Shown here: positions 1 to 8,743 of the stretch, one piece after another
How the letters are laid out: the number at the start of each line of letters is the position of its first letter
How positions within the stretch are numbered: the stretch's first letter is position 1
NCBI RefSeq assembly: GCF_002902565.1
Contig: NZ_PPRC01000006.1
Location: 1-64,000, forward strand
From: Staphylococcus petrasii
GTDB lineage: Bacteria; Bacillota; Bacilli; Staphylococcales; Staphylococcaceae
DNA length: 64,000 nucleotides
Reading direction: 5' to 3'
Notes under the pieces: generated by a model
Database searches by the model: none
What the model saw: only the letters and a program-made list of their open reading frames with translations
Told to the model about the DNA's origin: nothing
Program-made: the position numbers and the translations under genes

Positions 1-210
1 ATTTCAAAGTGATGTATACACCTCTAAAATAATTCTATATGGAAGAAAAAATTAAATTAAATAATGAGGATTTTTCTGATAATAGTTTTGATTTTCAAAA
101 AATTAATAATTTTTTACAAAAAAATGATGAAAACGCTTTAAAATGTGAACAATTTGTGAAAAAATAATGGTTATTACATATTAAAATTTTATGGATTAAA
201 CACAATAGGA

Positions 211-238
211 TTGAATTATCCGTGCAATACTATACAAT
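211..238 (+). promoter_or_regulatory. Candidate sigma-A promoter of the first PTS_EIIC gene
   Basis: A TTGAAT box at 211-216 is followed after 16 bases by TACAAT at 233-238, about 36 bases ahead of the ATG at 275. Both hexamers are close to the sigma-A consensus, but no transcript evidence is available. Confidence 0.35.
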
Positions 239-274
239 CATGTAAAATAATAGAAATTATGAGGTATATGAATT

Positions 275-1327
275 ATGGGCGAGACACAAACAATTACACC
301 CAGATCATTCTTGTTTAATGTATTAAATGGAGTAGCATTAGCTATAGTGGTGGGGATGATTCCCAATGCTATTCTAGGCGAACTATGTAAATATTTAAGC
401 CAGTACAATGACTTCTTCTTAAAGATTGCATTTGTAACTCAAGGCATTCAATATACAATTCCAGTTCTTACTGGTGCGCTCATTGCAGTGCAATTTGGAA
501 TGACACCAATTCAAGTAGCATCAGCTGGTGCCGCCGCGTTTGTAGGTTCTGGCGCAGCTGTAGTTTCAGATCATAAATGGATGATTGTAGGAATTGGAGA
601 TTTAATCAACACAATGATTACTGCTGCGATTGCAGTTGGAATTATGTTATTAATTAAAAACCGTTTCGGCAGTTTAAATATGATTGCGCTCCCTCTTGTT
701 GGGGCCGGTTTAGCAGGACTGATAGGCTATTTATTACTACCGCTTACTAAGTTAATCACTGTTGGATTGGGTGAATTAGTCAATAGTTTGACTAATATGC
801 AACCTATTATTATGACAATTTTGATTGCAATCATCTTTTCAATATTAATTGTATCTCCAATTTCTGCTATAGGAATTGGTATCGCAATTGGAATTTCAGG
901 ATTAGCCGCGGGATCAGCTGCAGTTGGCGTAGCTGCTAGTGCGATTATGTTAACAATTGGTAGTTGGCGCGTAAACAAAATCGGTATTCCGATTACTGTA
1001 TTATTAGGTGCCGTTAAAGTGATGATGCCTAATTTGATTCGACATCCGATTATAATGTTACCGGTTGTGTGTACGGCAGCAGTTTCAGGTCTTGTTGGGG
1101 GATTATTACATATCCAAGGTTCACCTGACTCTGCAGGTTTTGGATTAATCGGTTTAGTAGGACCTATTAAATCTATGGCGCTCTTAAATACAGGTACAAT
1201 GACTAGTTTATTGATAGTCATTATTGCTTACGGAGTAGTGCCATTGATTTCTGCACTATTTTTCCACTTCTTATTTGGAAAAGTATTGAAATTGTACAGT
1301 CCCGATGTATTTATTTTCAAACAATAA
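275..1327 (+). CDS. PTS_EIIC-type integral membrane protein
   Basis: This 350-residue, very hydrophobic protein has roughly eight to ten membrane segments and small-residue runs such as 'SAGAAAFVGSGAA' near residues 88-100. It matches the PTS_EIIC_2 type of sugar permease domain, a stand-alone IIC-like membrane protein without IIA or IIB domains. The ATG at 275 follows a GAGGT motif about ten bases upstream. It stands alone as a gene, with a strong hairpin terminator after it. The 8744-9799 protein is a distant paralogue on the other side of the capsule locus. The substrate is unknown; no kinase, IIA or IIB gene is nearby, so phosphotransfer activity cannot be inferred. Confidence 0.75.
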   Translation: MGETQTITPRSFLFNVLNGVALAIVVGMIPNAILGELCKYLSQYNDFFLKIAFVTQGIQYTIPVLTGALIAVQFGMTPIQVASAGAAAFVGSGAAVVSDHKWMIVGIGDLINTMITAAIAVGIMLLIKNRFGSLNMIALPLVGAGLAGLIGYLLLPLTKLITVGLGELVNSLTNMQPIIMTILIAIIFSILIVSPISAIGIGIAIGISGLAAGSAAVGVAASAIMLTIGSWRVNKIGIPITVLLGAVKVMMPNLIRHPIIMLPVVCTAAVSGLVGGLLHIQGSPDSAGFGLIGLVGPIKSMALLNTGTMTSLLIVIIAYGVVPLISALFFHFLFGKVLKLYSPDVFIFKQ

Positions 1328-1336
1328 AATCAAATT

Positions 1337-1387
1337 AAAACGTCTAGTTAATGAGTGTAGATACTCATTTAACTAGACGTTTTTTTA
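1337..1387 (+). terminator. Rho-independent terminator
   Basis: A long hairpin, with AAACGTCTAGTTAA pairing with TTAACTAGACGTTT around a short loop, ends in a run of seven T, directly after the PTS_EIIC gene. Confidence 0.85.
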
Positions 1388-1666
1388 TTATGCTAATAAA
1401 TTATGATAATTTTATATGTTTTTAAATATTAAAAATATGAAATAAAAAAGTATTTTATTTTTCATAGAAAGGGTACAATCTTTTTCGATTTAGTGATATA
1501 TTCTAAGTAATCAAACGTTAAGGTGGCAGACTTTGACGCTTTTCTAACAACAAGTAAAGGACATTTAAAGACTTAAACGCAACAAGATAGCCTAGAAAAG
1601 CTTAAAGAGAGAAAACTAAATGGGATATATCAATGCGATTTATGCTTTATTTCGTAGGTGATAAAC

Positions 1667-2359
1667 GTGAAACATTTTAAGACTGAAGATCTTAAATTAC
1701 AAGGCGGCGTTATTAAGCCGGAATTTGGAGTCGTTAGATATGATTACCAAAAGAAATTAAACACTTATAAAGCAGTGGAGAAATGGTATTACCCATTGAA
1801 GCGATTATTGGATGTATTGATGAGTATCGTCCTGTTATATTTTACTTTTCCAATAATGGTCTTATTCGCAGTATTAATCGTTATAGACTCATTTGGTAAC
1901 CCAATCTATAAGCAAATTAGAGTCGGGAAAAATGGCAAGTTAATTACGATTTACAAATTACGATCAATGAAGCTCAATGCAGAATGTAATGGGGCGCAAT
2001 GGGCAGAGAAAGATGACCCTAGAATAACGAAAGTCGGCAAGTTTATTAGAAAAACAAGAATAGATGAATTGCCTCAACTGCTTAATGTTTTAAAAGGAGA
2101 AATGAGTTTTATAGGACCGCGACCTGAACGACCAGAATTTGTTGAATTATTCAGTTCAGAAATACAAGGATTTGAGAAGCGATGCATAGTAACACCTGGT
2201 TTAACTGGTCTTGCACAAGTTAAAGGAGGCTACGATTTATCTCCTGAAGAAAAATTGAAATACGATTTGAAATACATTTACAAAGGTAATATTTTTACCG
2301 AAATTTATATCTGTTTAAAAACAATTAACATCATCATCACAGGATCAGGCTCAAGATAG
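1667..2359 (+). CDS. Undecaprenyl-phosphate sugar phosphotransferase (capsule initiation, CapM/WbaP type)
   Basis: This is a bacterial sugar transferase that loads the first sugar-1-phosphate onto the lipid carrier at the membrane. Visible signatures are one N-terminal membrane helix (about residues 48-70), 'RVGKNG', 'YKLRSMK', 'DELPQLLNVLKGEMSFIGPRPERPEF' in two adjoining parts, and 'TPGLTGLAQVKG'. These form the usual catalytic core of the polyprenyl-phosphate hexose-1-phosphate transferase family. GTG at 1667 is preferred because AGGTG lies six bases upstream; the in-frame GTG at 1658 has no ribosome binding site. It is the first gene of the polysaccharide operon and abuts the CapA-like gene. 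The transferred sugar cannot be read from the sequence. Confidence 0.85.
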   Translation: MKHFKTEDLKLQGGVIKPEFGVVRYDYQKKLNTYKAVEKWYYPLKRLLDVLMSIVLLYFTFPIMVLFAVLIVIDSFGNPIYKQIRVGKNGKLITIYKLRSMKLNAECNGAQWAEKDDPRITKVGKFIRKTRIDELPQLLNVLKGEMSFIGPRPERPEFVELFSSEIQGFEKRCIVTPGLTGLAQVKGGYDLSPEEKLKYDLKYIYKGNIFTEIYICLKTINIIITGSGSR

Positions 2360-2368
2360 GTGGATAAA

Positions 2369-3055
2369 ATGCGAAAAAATCTTAATTTAAGTGAATTTGG
2401 AAAAATTTTAAAAGAAAATATAGTGTTAATTATTTTGTGCGTTGTTATTTTTGGAGCTATTAGCTTTGTAGTTTCACAATTTATTATTACGCCGAAATAT
2501 CAAGCGACTTCGAATGTAATTATTAATCAAAAACGTGCAAATGATGACAACTTATATAAAAATCCAAATGAGATTCAAACAAATATTCAATTAATCAAAA
2601 CGTACTCAGAAATTATTAATTCTGAAGAAATTAAAAATAAAGCATTAGATGAGATAGATGCGAAGGATAAAAATAGCCTTTATCAAGGTCTTTCTGTAGA
2701 TTCAGTTGAGAATTCACAAATCATCAAGATTAATGTATTAAGTGAACATCCTAAAGAAGCGGTAGCTTATGCGAATGAAGTAGCTAAGGCTTCTAAAGAT
2801 GAAATTGAAAGAGTAATGGGTGTTGATAATTTATCAATTTTATCAAAAGCGACAAATAGTCAAGTTAAGTCACCAAAATCTCCGAATATTTCACTTAACG
2901 TGGTATTTGGTGTTGTCTTCGGATTAGTGATTGCGCTTTTAATTATGTTCACTAAATATTTATTAAATAACAAAATTAAATCTGAAAAAGAAGTTGAAAA
3001 TTATTTACATCTTCCTACAATTGGAAAGATTAGCGACTTAGGTGATAAAAAATGA
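2369..3055 (+). CDS. capA: CapA-like polysaccharide chain-length/kinase-activator protein (Wzz family)
   Basis: This is a membrane adaptor that activates the cytoplasmic BY-kinase and helps set chain length. It has two membrane helices (about residues 18-40 and 175-195) flanking an extracellular coiled region, as in the Wzz/CapA family. About 229 residues is normal for a Gram-positive CapA. ATG at 2369 is preferred over GTG at 2360 because AGGTGG at 2358-2363 is then correctly spaced. Its stop overlaps the ATG of the downstream CapB-like kinase gene (ATGA), so the two are translationally coupled. The symbol is by family resemblance only. Confidence 0.8.
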   Translation: MRKNLNLSEFGKILKENIVLIILCVVIFGAISFVVSQFIITPKYQATSNVIINQKRANDDNLYKNPNEIQTNIQLIKTYSEIINSEEIKNKALDEIDAKDKNSLYQGLSVDSVENSQIIKINVLSEHPKEAVAYANEVAKASKDEIERVMGVDNLSILSKATNSQVKSPKSPNISLNVVFGVVFGLVIALLIMFTKYLLNNKIKSEKEVENYLHLPTIGKISDLGDKK

Positions 3056-3705
3056 GTAATAAATCAAGTAAATATATAAGTACAGCCCAAGATTTAATCA
3101 ATGAGGAAATTAAAACGCTTAGAACAAATGTAACCTTCAACGTTACTGAAGAAAATAGCACGGTGTATATGATTACCTCTTCAAGACAAGGAGAAGGTAA
3201 AACGTTTGTAAGTAAATCACTTTCTGAGTCACTAGCAAATGCTCGCTATAAAGTGTTACTGATTGATGCGGATATGCGTAGACCTCAAGTACATAAACGC
3301 TTTAATGTGCCTAATAATTATGGCTTATCAAATATTATTAGCCATCAAATTCCTTATGAACAAGGCATTTATTATAGTGAAGAGTCAAATCTCGATATTA
3401 TACCTGCTGGAACTAAACCACCTAACCCTTCAGAACTGTTAGATTCGCCTAATTTTAAAGATTTCTTAGAAGATATTAAAGGTGAATACGATTATGTGAT
3501 TATTGATACGCCACCAATTTTACCTGTTACAGATGCGTTAATCATTGGTAGATTAGTAGATCAAACTATCCTAGTTGCGAACAGTAAAAAAACGCCGAGA
3601 GAATTAGTTATAGAAGCTAAGACACGATTAGATAATTTGAAAATTTCTGTTTTCGGTGTGGTGCTAAACCAAGTAAAACATACTAATACTAAAGGCTATT
3701 ATTAG
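3052..3705 (+). CDS. capB: CapB-like tyrosine-protein kinase (BY-kinase)
   Basis: This is a cytoplasmic autophosphorylating tyrosine kinase working with CapA in polysaccharide export. The P-loop is 'SSRQGEGKT' (residues 43-51), Walker A' is 'LLIDADMRRP' (about 69-78), and 'YVIIDTPP' is Walker B. The C-terminal tyrosine cluster is very short, only 'KGYY', so few autophosphorylation sites are available. It overlaps capA by four bases. The partner phosphatase (CapC type) is not next to it but at the far end of the locus (7466-8191). Confidence 0.85.
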   Translation: MSNKSSKYISTAQDLINEEIKTLRTNVTFNVTEENSTVYMITSSRQGEGKTFVSKSLSESLANARYKVLLIDADMRRPQVHKRFNVPNNYGLSNIISHQIPYEQGIYYSEESNLDIIPAGTKPPNPSELLDSPNFKDFLEDIKGEYDYVIIDTPPILPVTDALIIGRLVDQTILVANSKKTPRELVIEAKTRLDNLKISVFGVVLNQVKHTNTKGYY

Positions 3706-3722
3706 AAAGGGCTTGTATCAAT

Positions 3723-4823
3723 TTGAAGATTCTTTATCTTATTACGAAGGCTGATAATGGTGGCGCACAAACACATTTAATTCAACTCGCAAATTACTTT
3801 TGCCAAAATAACGACGTCTGCGTAGTAGTAGGGTGTAAAGGACCGATGTTAGAACAATTAGATGCTCGCATTAAAGTAACAATTGTTGAAAATTTAATCG
3901 GACCTATCAATGTGAAGCAAGACATTTTAGCAACTAAAAAAATCACCAAACTCATTAATAAGGTTCGTCCGGATGTTATTCATTTACATTCGTCTAAAGC
4001 AGGCACGATTGGAAGATTAGCTTATAAACTATCTAAAGTGAAGAGAGCTTTAGTCATCTTTACGGCGCACAGTTGGTCATTTACAGATGGTATTGCGCCA
4101 CTTAAGAAATATTTATATTTATTTATTGAGAAAATGATGTTCAAAGTAACGGATCGCGTGATTTGTGTATCAGAGTTTGATAAACAATTAGCTATAAAAT
4201 ATAACTTTAATCCCAAAAAGCTTATAACTATTCATAACGGTATTAAAGATTCATTAAAGCACACGACATTGTCGCGTAAAAAAGGCGATATTCATCAATT
4301 CGTCATGATAGCTCGATTTGCTTATCCTAAATTACAAATGAATATTATTAATGCTTTAAATTTATTGAAAAAGATGACCGATAAACCGTTCCATTTTACC
4401 TTTATTGGAGATGGCATTAATTTAAATGAGTGTAAACAATTGGCTCACTCTGTAGAAGTAACGCAAGAGGTGAGTTTCTTAGGCAATGTGATTAATGCGC
4501 AAAAAGAATTACCTCATTACGACACATTTGTTTTAGTGAGTAAACATGAAGGCTTACCGATAAGTATTATTGAAGCCATGTCATATGGATTGCCAGTGAT
4601 AGCGAGTGATGTAGGTGGGATAAGTGAATTAGTGGATAATAATGGAATCATTCTTGAAGATAACGAACCGCATACTATTGCTTTAGCCTTAAAACAACAA
4701 TTAGAGAATAATGATTATATTAACCAAAGTGACCGTTCTAGAGAGAAATATCTTGAGCACTTTACAGAAACTAAAATGTTAAAAGAAGTGGAAATGGTTT
4801 ATGATGCGTACTCAAGAAAATAG
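3723..4823 (+). CDS. Glycosyltransferase family 4 (capsule locus)
   Basis: This is a GT-B fold glycosyltransferase of 366 residues. The N-terminus 'KILYLITKADNGGAQTHL' has the glycine-rich loop of family 4 enzymes, and the C-terminal half has the nucleotide-sugar-binding 'SKHEGLPISIIEAMSYGLPV' with the E-x7-E pair. It probably adds one sugar of the repeat unit on the cytoplasmic face. The start is a TTG at 3723 with GAAAGGG 12 bases upstream, a rather long spacing. The gene end overlaps the start of the polymerase fragment at 4801. It is the only non-initiating glycosyltransferase in the locus, so the repeat unit may be very small or other enzymes may lie elsewhere. Confidence 0.85.
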   Translation: MKILYLITKADNGGAQTHLIQLANYFCQNNDVCVVVGCKGPMLEQLDARIKVTIVENLIGPINVKQDILATKKITKLINKVRPDVIHLHSSKAGTIGRLAYKLSKVKRALVIFTAHSWSFTDGIAPLKKYLYLFIEKMMFKVTDRVICVSEFDKQLAIKYNFNPKKLITIHNGIKDSLKHTTLSRKKGDIHQFVMIARFAYPKLQMNIINALNLLKKMTDKPFHFTFIGDGINLNECKQLAHSVEVTQEVSFLGNVINAQKELPHYDTFVLVSKHEGLPISIIEAMSYGLPVIASDVGGISELVDNNGIILEDNEPHTIALALKQQLENNDYINQSDRSREKYLEHFTETKMLKEVEMVYDAYSRK

Positions 4824-5109
4824 CACATTTTTAAATATATTATTAATAGGCTTAGCAATATTTATTCAACAATCTTTTGTTATTGGTGGCATTAATATTT
4901 CAATTGCCGATTTTATTATTTTAATCTTATTCGCTTATATCTTAATCAATCATAGCAAAATAATAGAAGTTAACTTTATCTTAATATTCGTTCTTGTTTT
5001 ATATATTTATAGGATTTTAATGACGGTTATTCTTGGCGTCTTCGATGATGTTCTCATTGTTAATTTAAAAGAAATCTTAGCAACCTCGATTAATTTGCGT
5101 TTGTGGTAA
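4801..5109 (+). pseudogene. Wzy-like O-antigen/capsule polymerase, N-terminal fragment (frameshifted)
   Basis: This is the first 102 codons of a hydrophobic polymerase of the O-antigen ligase/Wzy type. It contains about three membrane helices and ends abruptly in 'INLRLW' at a TAA. The continuation lies in another frame from about 5100. One extra base near 5095-5102 (for example one more T in 'CGTTTG') would join both halves into a single protein of about 410 residues, the normal size for a Wzy. It overlaps the end of the upstream glycosyltransferase. Taken as written, this fragment should not be functional. Confidence 0.75.
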
Positions 5110-6044
5110 TTTATCTTTTAATTGGTTCTATTATTTTAAAATTAAGTAATAGTAAGGCCATTTTCCTGAAATCTTATGTTATAAGTAGCGCTGTAATTGG
5201 GATGTTATGTGTGTTTACAAGCATTTTCAAAACGCCATTATTGATGCGTTTTTTATTCTTTGACGAGCTAAGATCTAAAGGATTAATGAATGACCCAAAT
5301 TACTTTGCGATGACACAAATTATTAGTTTAATTTTGGTATTTAAATTAACGAATCGTTTCTTTTATAGGTTAGTACTGTCACTAATCATTTTATTATCTA
5401 TTTTCACGACGGGTTCAAAGACCGCTTCAATTATCATTTTGTTATTAATCATTGGTTACTGTGTCGTTAAGTTATTTAATAGAAATATTGTCAGTATTAT
5501 TAGCGTACTCACAGTCTTTTCAATCCTATTATTAGGCGCGTTTTATATGATTAATTTTGGTAATTGGCATGCCTATGATGTGGATTTAGGAGGCTCATTC
5601 AATAGAATGGCTTCTATCTTTAAAGAAGGGACTGCTTCTATCAATGAAAGTGGTTCGGACAGAAGTCTTGTGTGGCTTAATGCCATTAGTTTAATCAAAT
5701 ATACGCTAGGATTTGGATTGGGTTTATTCGACTATGTTCATGTTGGAACCTATTTAAATGGTGTTAGCCTCGTTGCCCATAATACATATTTACAAATATT
5801 TGCAGAATGGGGCATCGTCTTTGGTCTTGTGTTCATTTTTTACTTAATCTATTTACTGTTTAATTTAATTAAATTTAATGAAAATGGACGTAACATTGTA
5901 TGGATTGCCGTACTTTTAATATTAATGGTTTATTTTATGACAGTATCTTTTAATAACTCAAGATACGTGGCCTTTGTGATAGGTATACTGATTTATTTAG
6001 TTCAATCAAATAAGACAGAAGGTAGACATACCCATGAAGAGTGA
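5103..6044 (+). pseudogene. Wzy-like polymerase, C-terminal fragment (frameshifted)
   Basis: This is the remaining 313 codons of the polymerase, with about eight membrane helices and the large periplasmic-type loop between 'NFGNWHAYDVDLGGSF' and 'HNTYLQIFAEWG'. The 'H-N-T-Y/L...E.G' motif is typical of Wzy_C/O-antigen ligase domains. The nominal GTG at 5103 has no ribosome binding site, which supports this being the second half of a broken gene rather than a separate gene. It overlaps the flippase start at 6034 by 11 bases. The lesion could be a real mutation, a phase-variable change or a sequencing error. Confidence 0.75.
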
Positions 6045-7482
6045 CTCACTTAAAACAAACATTATTTATCAGAGTTTATATCAAGTCATTAGAACAATCA
6101 CGCCTATTATCACTATTCCAATCATCTCACGAGCATTTGGACCTTCTGGTGTAGGGGTCGTTTCGTTTTCTTTTAGTATGGTTCAATATTTTTTAATGTT
6201 TGCGAGTGTCGGAGTGCAATTATACTTTAATCGTTTGATTGCAGAAGTCGCGCATGAAAAAACGCAGTTATCAAAACAGTTTAGCGATATTTTTATGAGC
6301 AAATTGCTCCTATCATTAACGGTTTTATTACTTTACGTTATTACGATTAGTGTCTTTATTCATGAGTATTACTTAATATTTTTACTTCAAGGAATATATA
6401 TTATTGGCGCAGCTGCCGACATTTCATGGTTTTATGCAGGAATTGAGAAATTTAAAATTCCAAGTTTAAGTAATATCATAGCTTCGTTAATCGTTTTAAT
6501 CATCGTTGTATTTTTTATTAGAAATACTTCAGATTTACCATTATATGTCTTTACATTATCTATCGTGACTGTGCTTAACCAAGTGCCACTTTATTATTAT
6601 TTGAGAAAATACATTACTTTAAAGCGAATCAATTGGAAGAATGTATGGCATATTTTTCGTTCATCCTTAGTCTATTTATTACCTAATGGTCAATTGAACT
6701 TCTTTACGAGTATTGCCTGTGTAGTGCTAGGGCTAATTGGAAGTTATAGTGATGTGGGTATCTTTACGAATACATTTAACATTTTATCTGTAGCGATTTT
6801 ACTCGTGAATACAATAGATTTAGTGATGATTCCGAGAATTACGAAACTAGCACGTAAGCAAGATAACGCTGTGGCACAAATGCTGGAATTAAATATAAAT
6901 ATGCAACCCATTTTAACAGTTCCAATGGTGTTAGGCATTATCGCGATTATGCCAACATTTTATGTTTGGTTCTTTGGTGAACAGTTTAAAAGTACTGTCT
7001 CACTAATGAACGTATTAGCGATATTACTATTCATTATTCCACTTAATATGACGATAAGCAGACAGTATCTTATTATTCAAAATAAGATGAAAGTGTACAA
7101 TATGTCGTTAATTATAGGTGCTTTTGTTAACTTCCTATGTTGCATTGTATTTATTCCATTTTTCGGTATTTTTGGTGCTGGGATAGCCAGAATTACTTCT
7201 GAACTTCTCATTTTATTATGGAGAGTGATTGATATTTCTGGCACAGGTATTAAATTAGATATTAAAAATCTTAGTAAAACCGCATTTGCCTCTATCGTAA
7301 TGGTCGTGGTATTAATATTTCTTAACACTTATCTCGCTCCGACAGTCCAATCAACTATTCTTTTATTAGTAGCGGGAGTGACAGTATATTTAATAACTAA
7401 TTTAGTGTTGAAACATGAGTTTATTTTACTTATTTTAAAAAATTTAATTAAGCGTGGTGATAATTTTGATCGACATTCATAA
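6034..7482 (+). CDS. Wzx-type polysaccharide flippase
   Basis: This 482-residue protein has about 12-14 membrane helices and starts 'TNIIYQSLYQVIRTITPIIT', typical of the polysaccharide_synt family in the MOP superfamily. It flips the undecaprenyl-linked repeat unit across the membrane. 'FGPSGVGVVSFSFS' and 'AADISWFYAGIEKF' are characteristic family positions. ATG at 6034 overlaps the polymerase fragment, and its end overlaps the CapC-type gene. The presence of an intact flippase fits a Wzx/Wzy-dependent pathway, which makes the frameshifted polymerase notable. Confidence 0.88.
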   Translation: MKSDSLKTNIIYQSLYQVIRTITPIITIPIISRAFGPSGVGVVSFSFSMVQYFLMFASVGVQLYFNRLIAEVAHEKTQLSKQFSDIFMSKLLLSLTVLLLYVITISVFIHEYYLIFLLQGIYIIGAAADISWFYAGIEKFKIPSLSNIIASLIVLIIVVFFIRNTSDLPLYVFTLSIVTVLNQVPLYYYLRKYITLKRINWKNVWHIFRSSLVYLLPNGQLNFFTSIACVVLGLIGSYSDVGIFTNTFNILSVAILLVNTIDLVMIPRITKLARKQDNAVAQMLELNINMQPILTVPMVLGIIAIMPTFYVWFFGEQFKSTVSLMNVLAILLFIIPLNMTISRQYLIIQNKMKVYNMSLIIGAFVNFLCCIVFIPFFGIFGAGIARITSELLILLWRVIDISGTGIKLDIKNLSKTAFASIVMVVVLIFLNTYLAPTVQSTILLLVAGVTVYLITNLVLKHEFILLILKNLIKRGDNFDRHS

Positions 7483-8191
7483 TCATTTAATTTGGGGCGT
7501 AGATGATGGCGCAAAGGATATAGAAGAAACAATTAGTATGATTAAAACGGCATACGCGCAAGGTATTACTAGAATTATAGCGACGCCACATTTCTATATG
7601 GACACTTATGAGCCAAATAAAGATGATTTATATGAGAAGAAAGCACTGCTAGAACAGCGATTAGAAGAACTAAATCTTCCTGTTTCGATTAAGCTGGGGG
7701 AAGAGATTTATTTAGAACCCGCTTCTTTTGAAAAAATTGAAACAAAAACTGCGCTATCTTTAGATAATCAAAAATACATATTAGTAGAATTTTCATTTAA
7801 TGATATTCCATTATTTATATTTGAACTTCTTGTTAAGCTAGTAGACATGGGCTATGTTCCTATTATCGCGCATCCTGAACGATATAAATCTGTACAGACT
7901 GATTTTAGCTTGCTTGAAAAGTTTGTCGATTTAGGATGTATCTTGCAATTAAATGGCGGTTCGATTTTAGGCAATCATGGTAGAAGTGCTAAAAAGGCTG
8001 CCAAATATATGGTAAAACATCGATTATTCCATCTTATCGGTAGTGATGCACATAATGATGCTAATCGACCTTTTGTTACTGCTAAAGCGTTCAAGAAAAT
8101 TAAAGACCAAGACTTTAAATACTTCTTAGAAACAAATGCAGAAGCTATTTGGAATAATCAAAGAATAAATAGTTACAAATACTTCCAATAA
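7466..8191 (+). CDS. capC: CapC/CpsB-type tyrosine-protein phosphatase (PHP family)
   Basis: This is a manganese-dependent phosphatase that dephosphorylates the CapB-type kinase. The PHP metal site is visible as 'DIHNHLIWGVDDG' at the N-terminus, 'ATPHFY' (about residue 41), 'HPERY' (about 135) and 'GSDAHN' (about 193). TTG at 7466 is chosen because it gives the family's usual 'MIDIHNH' start and has GGTG about six bases upstream; GTG codons at 7454 and 7457 are possible. In most staphylococcal loci capC directly follows capB, but here it is last, overlapping the flippase gene. Confidence 0.82.
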   Translation: MIDIHNHLIWGVDDGAKDIEETISMIKTAYAQGITRIIATPHFYMDTYEPNKDDLYEKKALLEQRLEELNLPVSIKLGEEIYLEPASFEKIETKTALSLDNQKYILVEFSFNDIPLFIFELLVKLVDMGYVPIIAHPERYKSVQTDFSLLEKFVDLGCILQLNGGSILGNHGRSAKKAAKYMVKHRLFHLIGSDAHNDANRPFVTAKAFKKIKDQDFKYFLETNAEAIWNNQRINSYKYFQ

Positions 8192-8201
8192 AGTAAGCAA
8201 T

Positions 8202-8239
8202 AAAAAACGAGTTAGACACTATCGTCTAGCTCGTTTTTT
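8202..8239. terminator. Bidirectional terminator at the end of the capsule locus
   Basis: ACGAGTTAGAC pairs with GTCTAGCTCGT and is flanked by A6 and T6 tracts. It lies between convergent genes, so it can serve both. Confidence 0.85.
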
Positions 8240-8245
8240 AAATCG

Positions 8246-8590
8246 TTATACAATAAGTAATTTAATACCTCTAAAGATATTTAATATGAATAATATACCT
8301 CCCCAAATAAAGAAAATGACAGCAAGTACAAGACCTACAAACCAACCCATGCCATGTTGTGAACCCATTAATGCTGGCACAAATATTAATGCCACGAAAC
8401 CTAAGGCAATGAGTACCCATGTCCAAATGTGATTAAATAAAGCGTTTCTAGAATGTGTTGATCCAGGTGGTGATGCGAAAATCCATACAATCAATGGGAA
8501 AAGAACTGGCGCAAAGAATACACTTAAATAACTTAATGCGCCAAGTATATTACCACTTCGTTCGTCATATCTATCTTCGTAATTTGCCAT
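8246..8590 (-). CDS. DUF4870-type small membrane protein
   Basis: This 114-residue protein begins 'MANYEDRYDERSGN' and has three or four membrane helices. 'GALSYLSVFFAPVLFPLIVW' followed by 'SRNALFNHIWTW' is the DUF4870 pattern. Its function is unknown. ATG at 8590 is chosen because AGGTGA sits six bases upstream; the longer ORF to 8620 has no such site. It is a single gene convergent with the capsule operon. Confidence 0.75.
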   Translation of the reverse strand: MANYEDRYDERSGNILGALSYLSVFFAPVLFPLIVWIFASPPGSTHSRNALFNHIWTWVLIALGFVALIFVPALMGSQHGMGWFVGLVLAVIFFIWGGILFILNIFRGIKLLIV

Positions 8591-8677
8591 GTTTTTCACC
8601 TCAACTCTATATAAACACATAATGGTGCTCTTTTTAAGAATAAAAGCCTTAAATTACAACTCTGTAAGTTAATCGAT

Positions 8678-8725
8678 AAAAAAAGAACTTTCGAGAAAAT
8701 AATTAATTCTCGAAAAGTTCTTTTT
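8678..8725 (-). terminator. Terminator of the second PTS_EIIC gene
   Basis: A hairpin of GAACTTTCGAGAA with TTCTCGAAAAGTTC is followed on the minus strand by a T tract, just after the stop of the gene ending at 8744. A T tract on the plus side makes it potentially bidirectional. Confidence 0.8.
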
Positions 8726-8743
8726 AATTCCCTGTATATCAAA

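Noticed and set aside
39-167. A 42-codon ORF at the left edge
   Set aside because: It has no ribosome binding site, an in-frame stop directly upstream and no recognisable motif; it may be a remnant but cannot be supported as a gene.
727-1221. Minus-strand ORF of 164 codons opposite the first PTS gene
   Set aside because: It is the antisense shadow of a membrane protein, with no ribosome binding site and an unnatural Ile/Pro/Thr-rich composition.
1387-1657. Spacer before the capsule locus examined for an antitermination or JUMPstart-like element
   Set aside because: No GGCGGTAGC-type sequence or convincing structured leader was found; only a 13-codon ORF without support.
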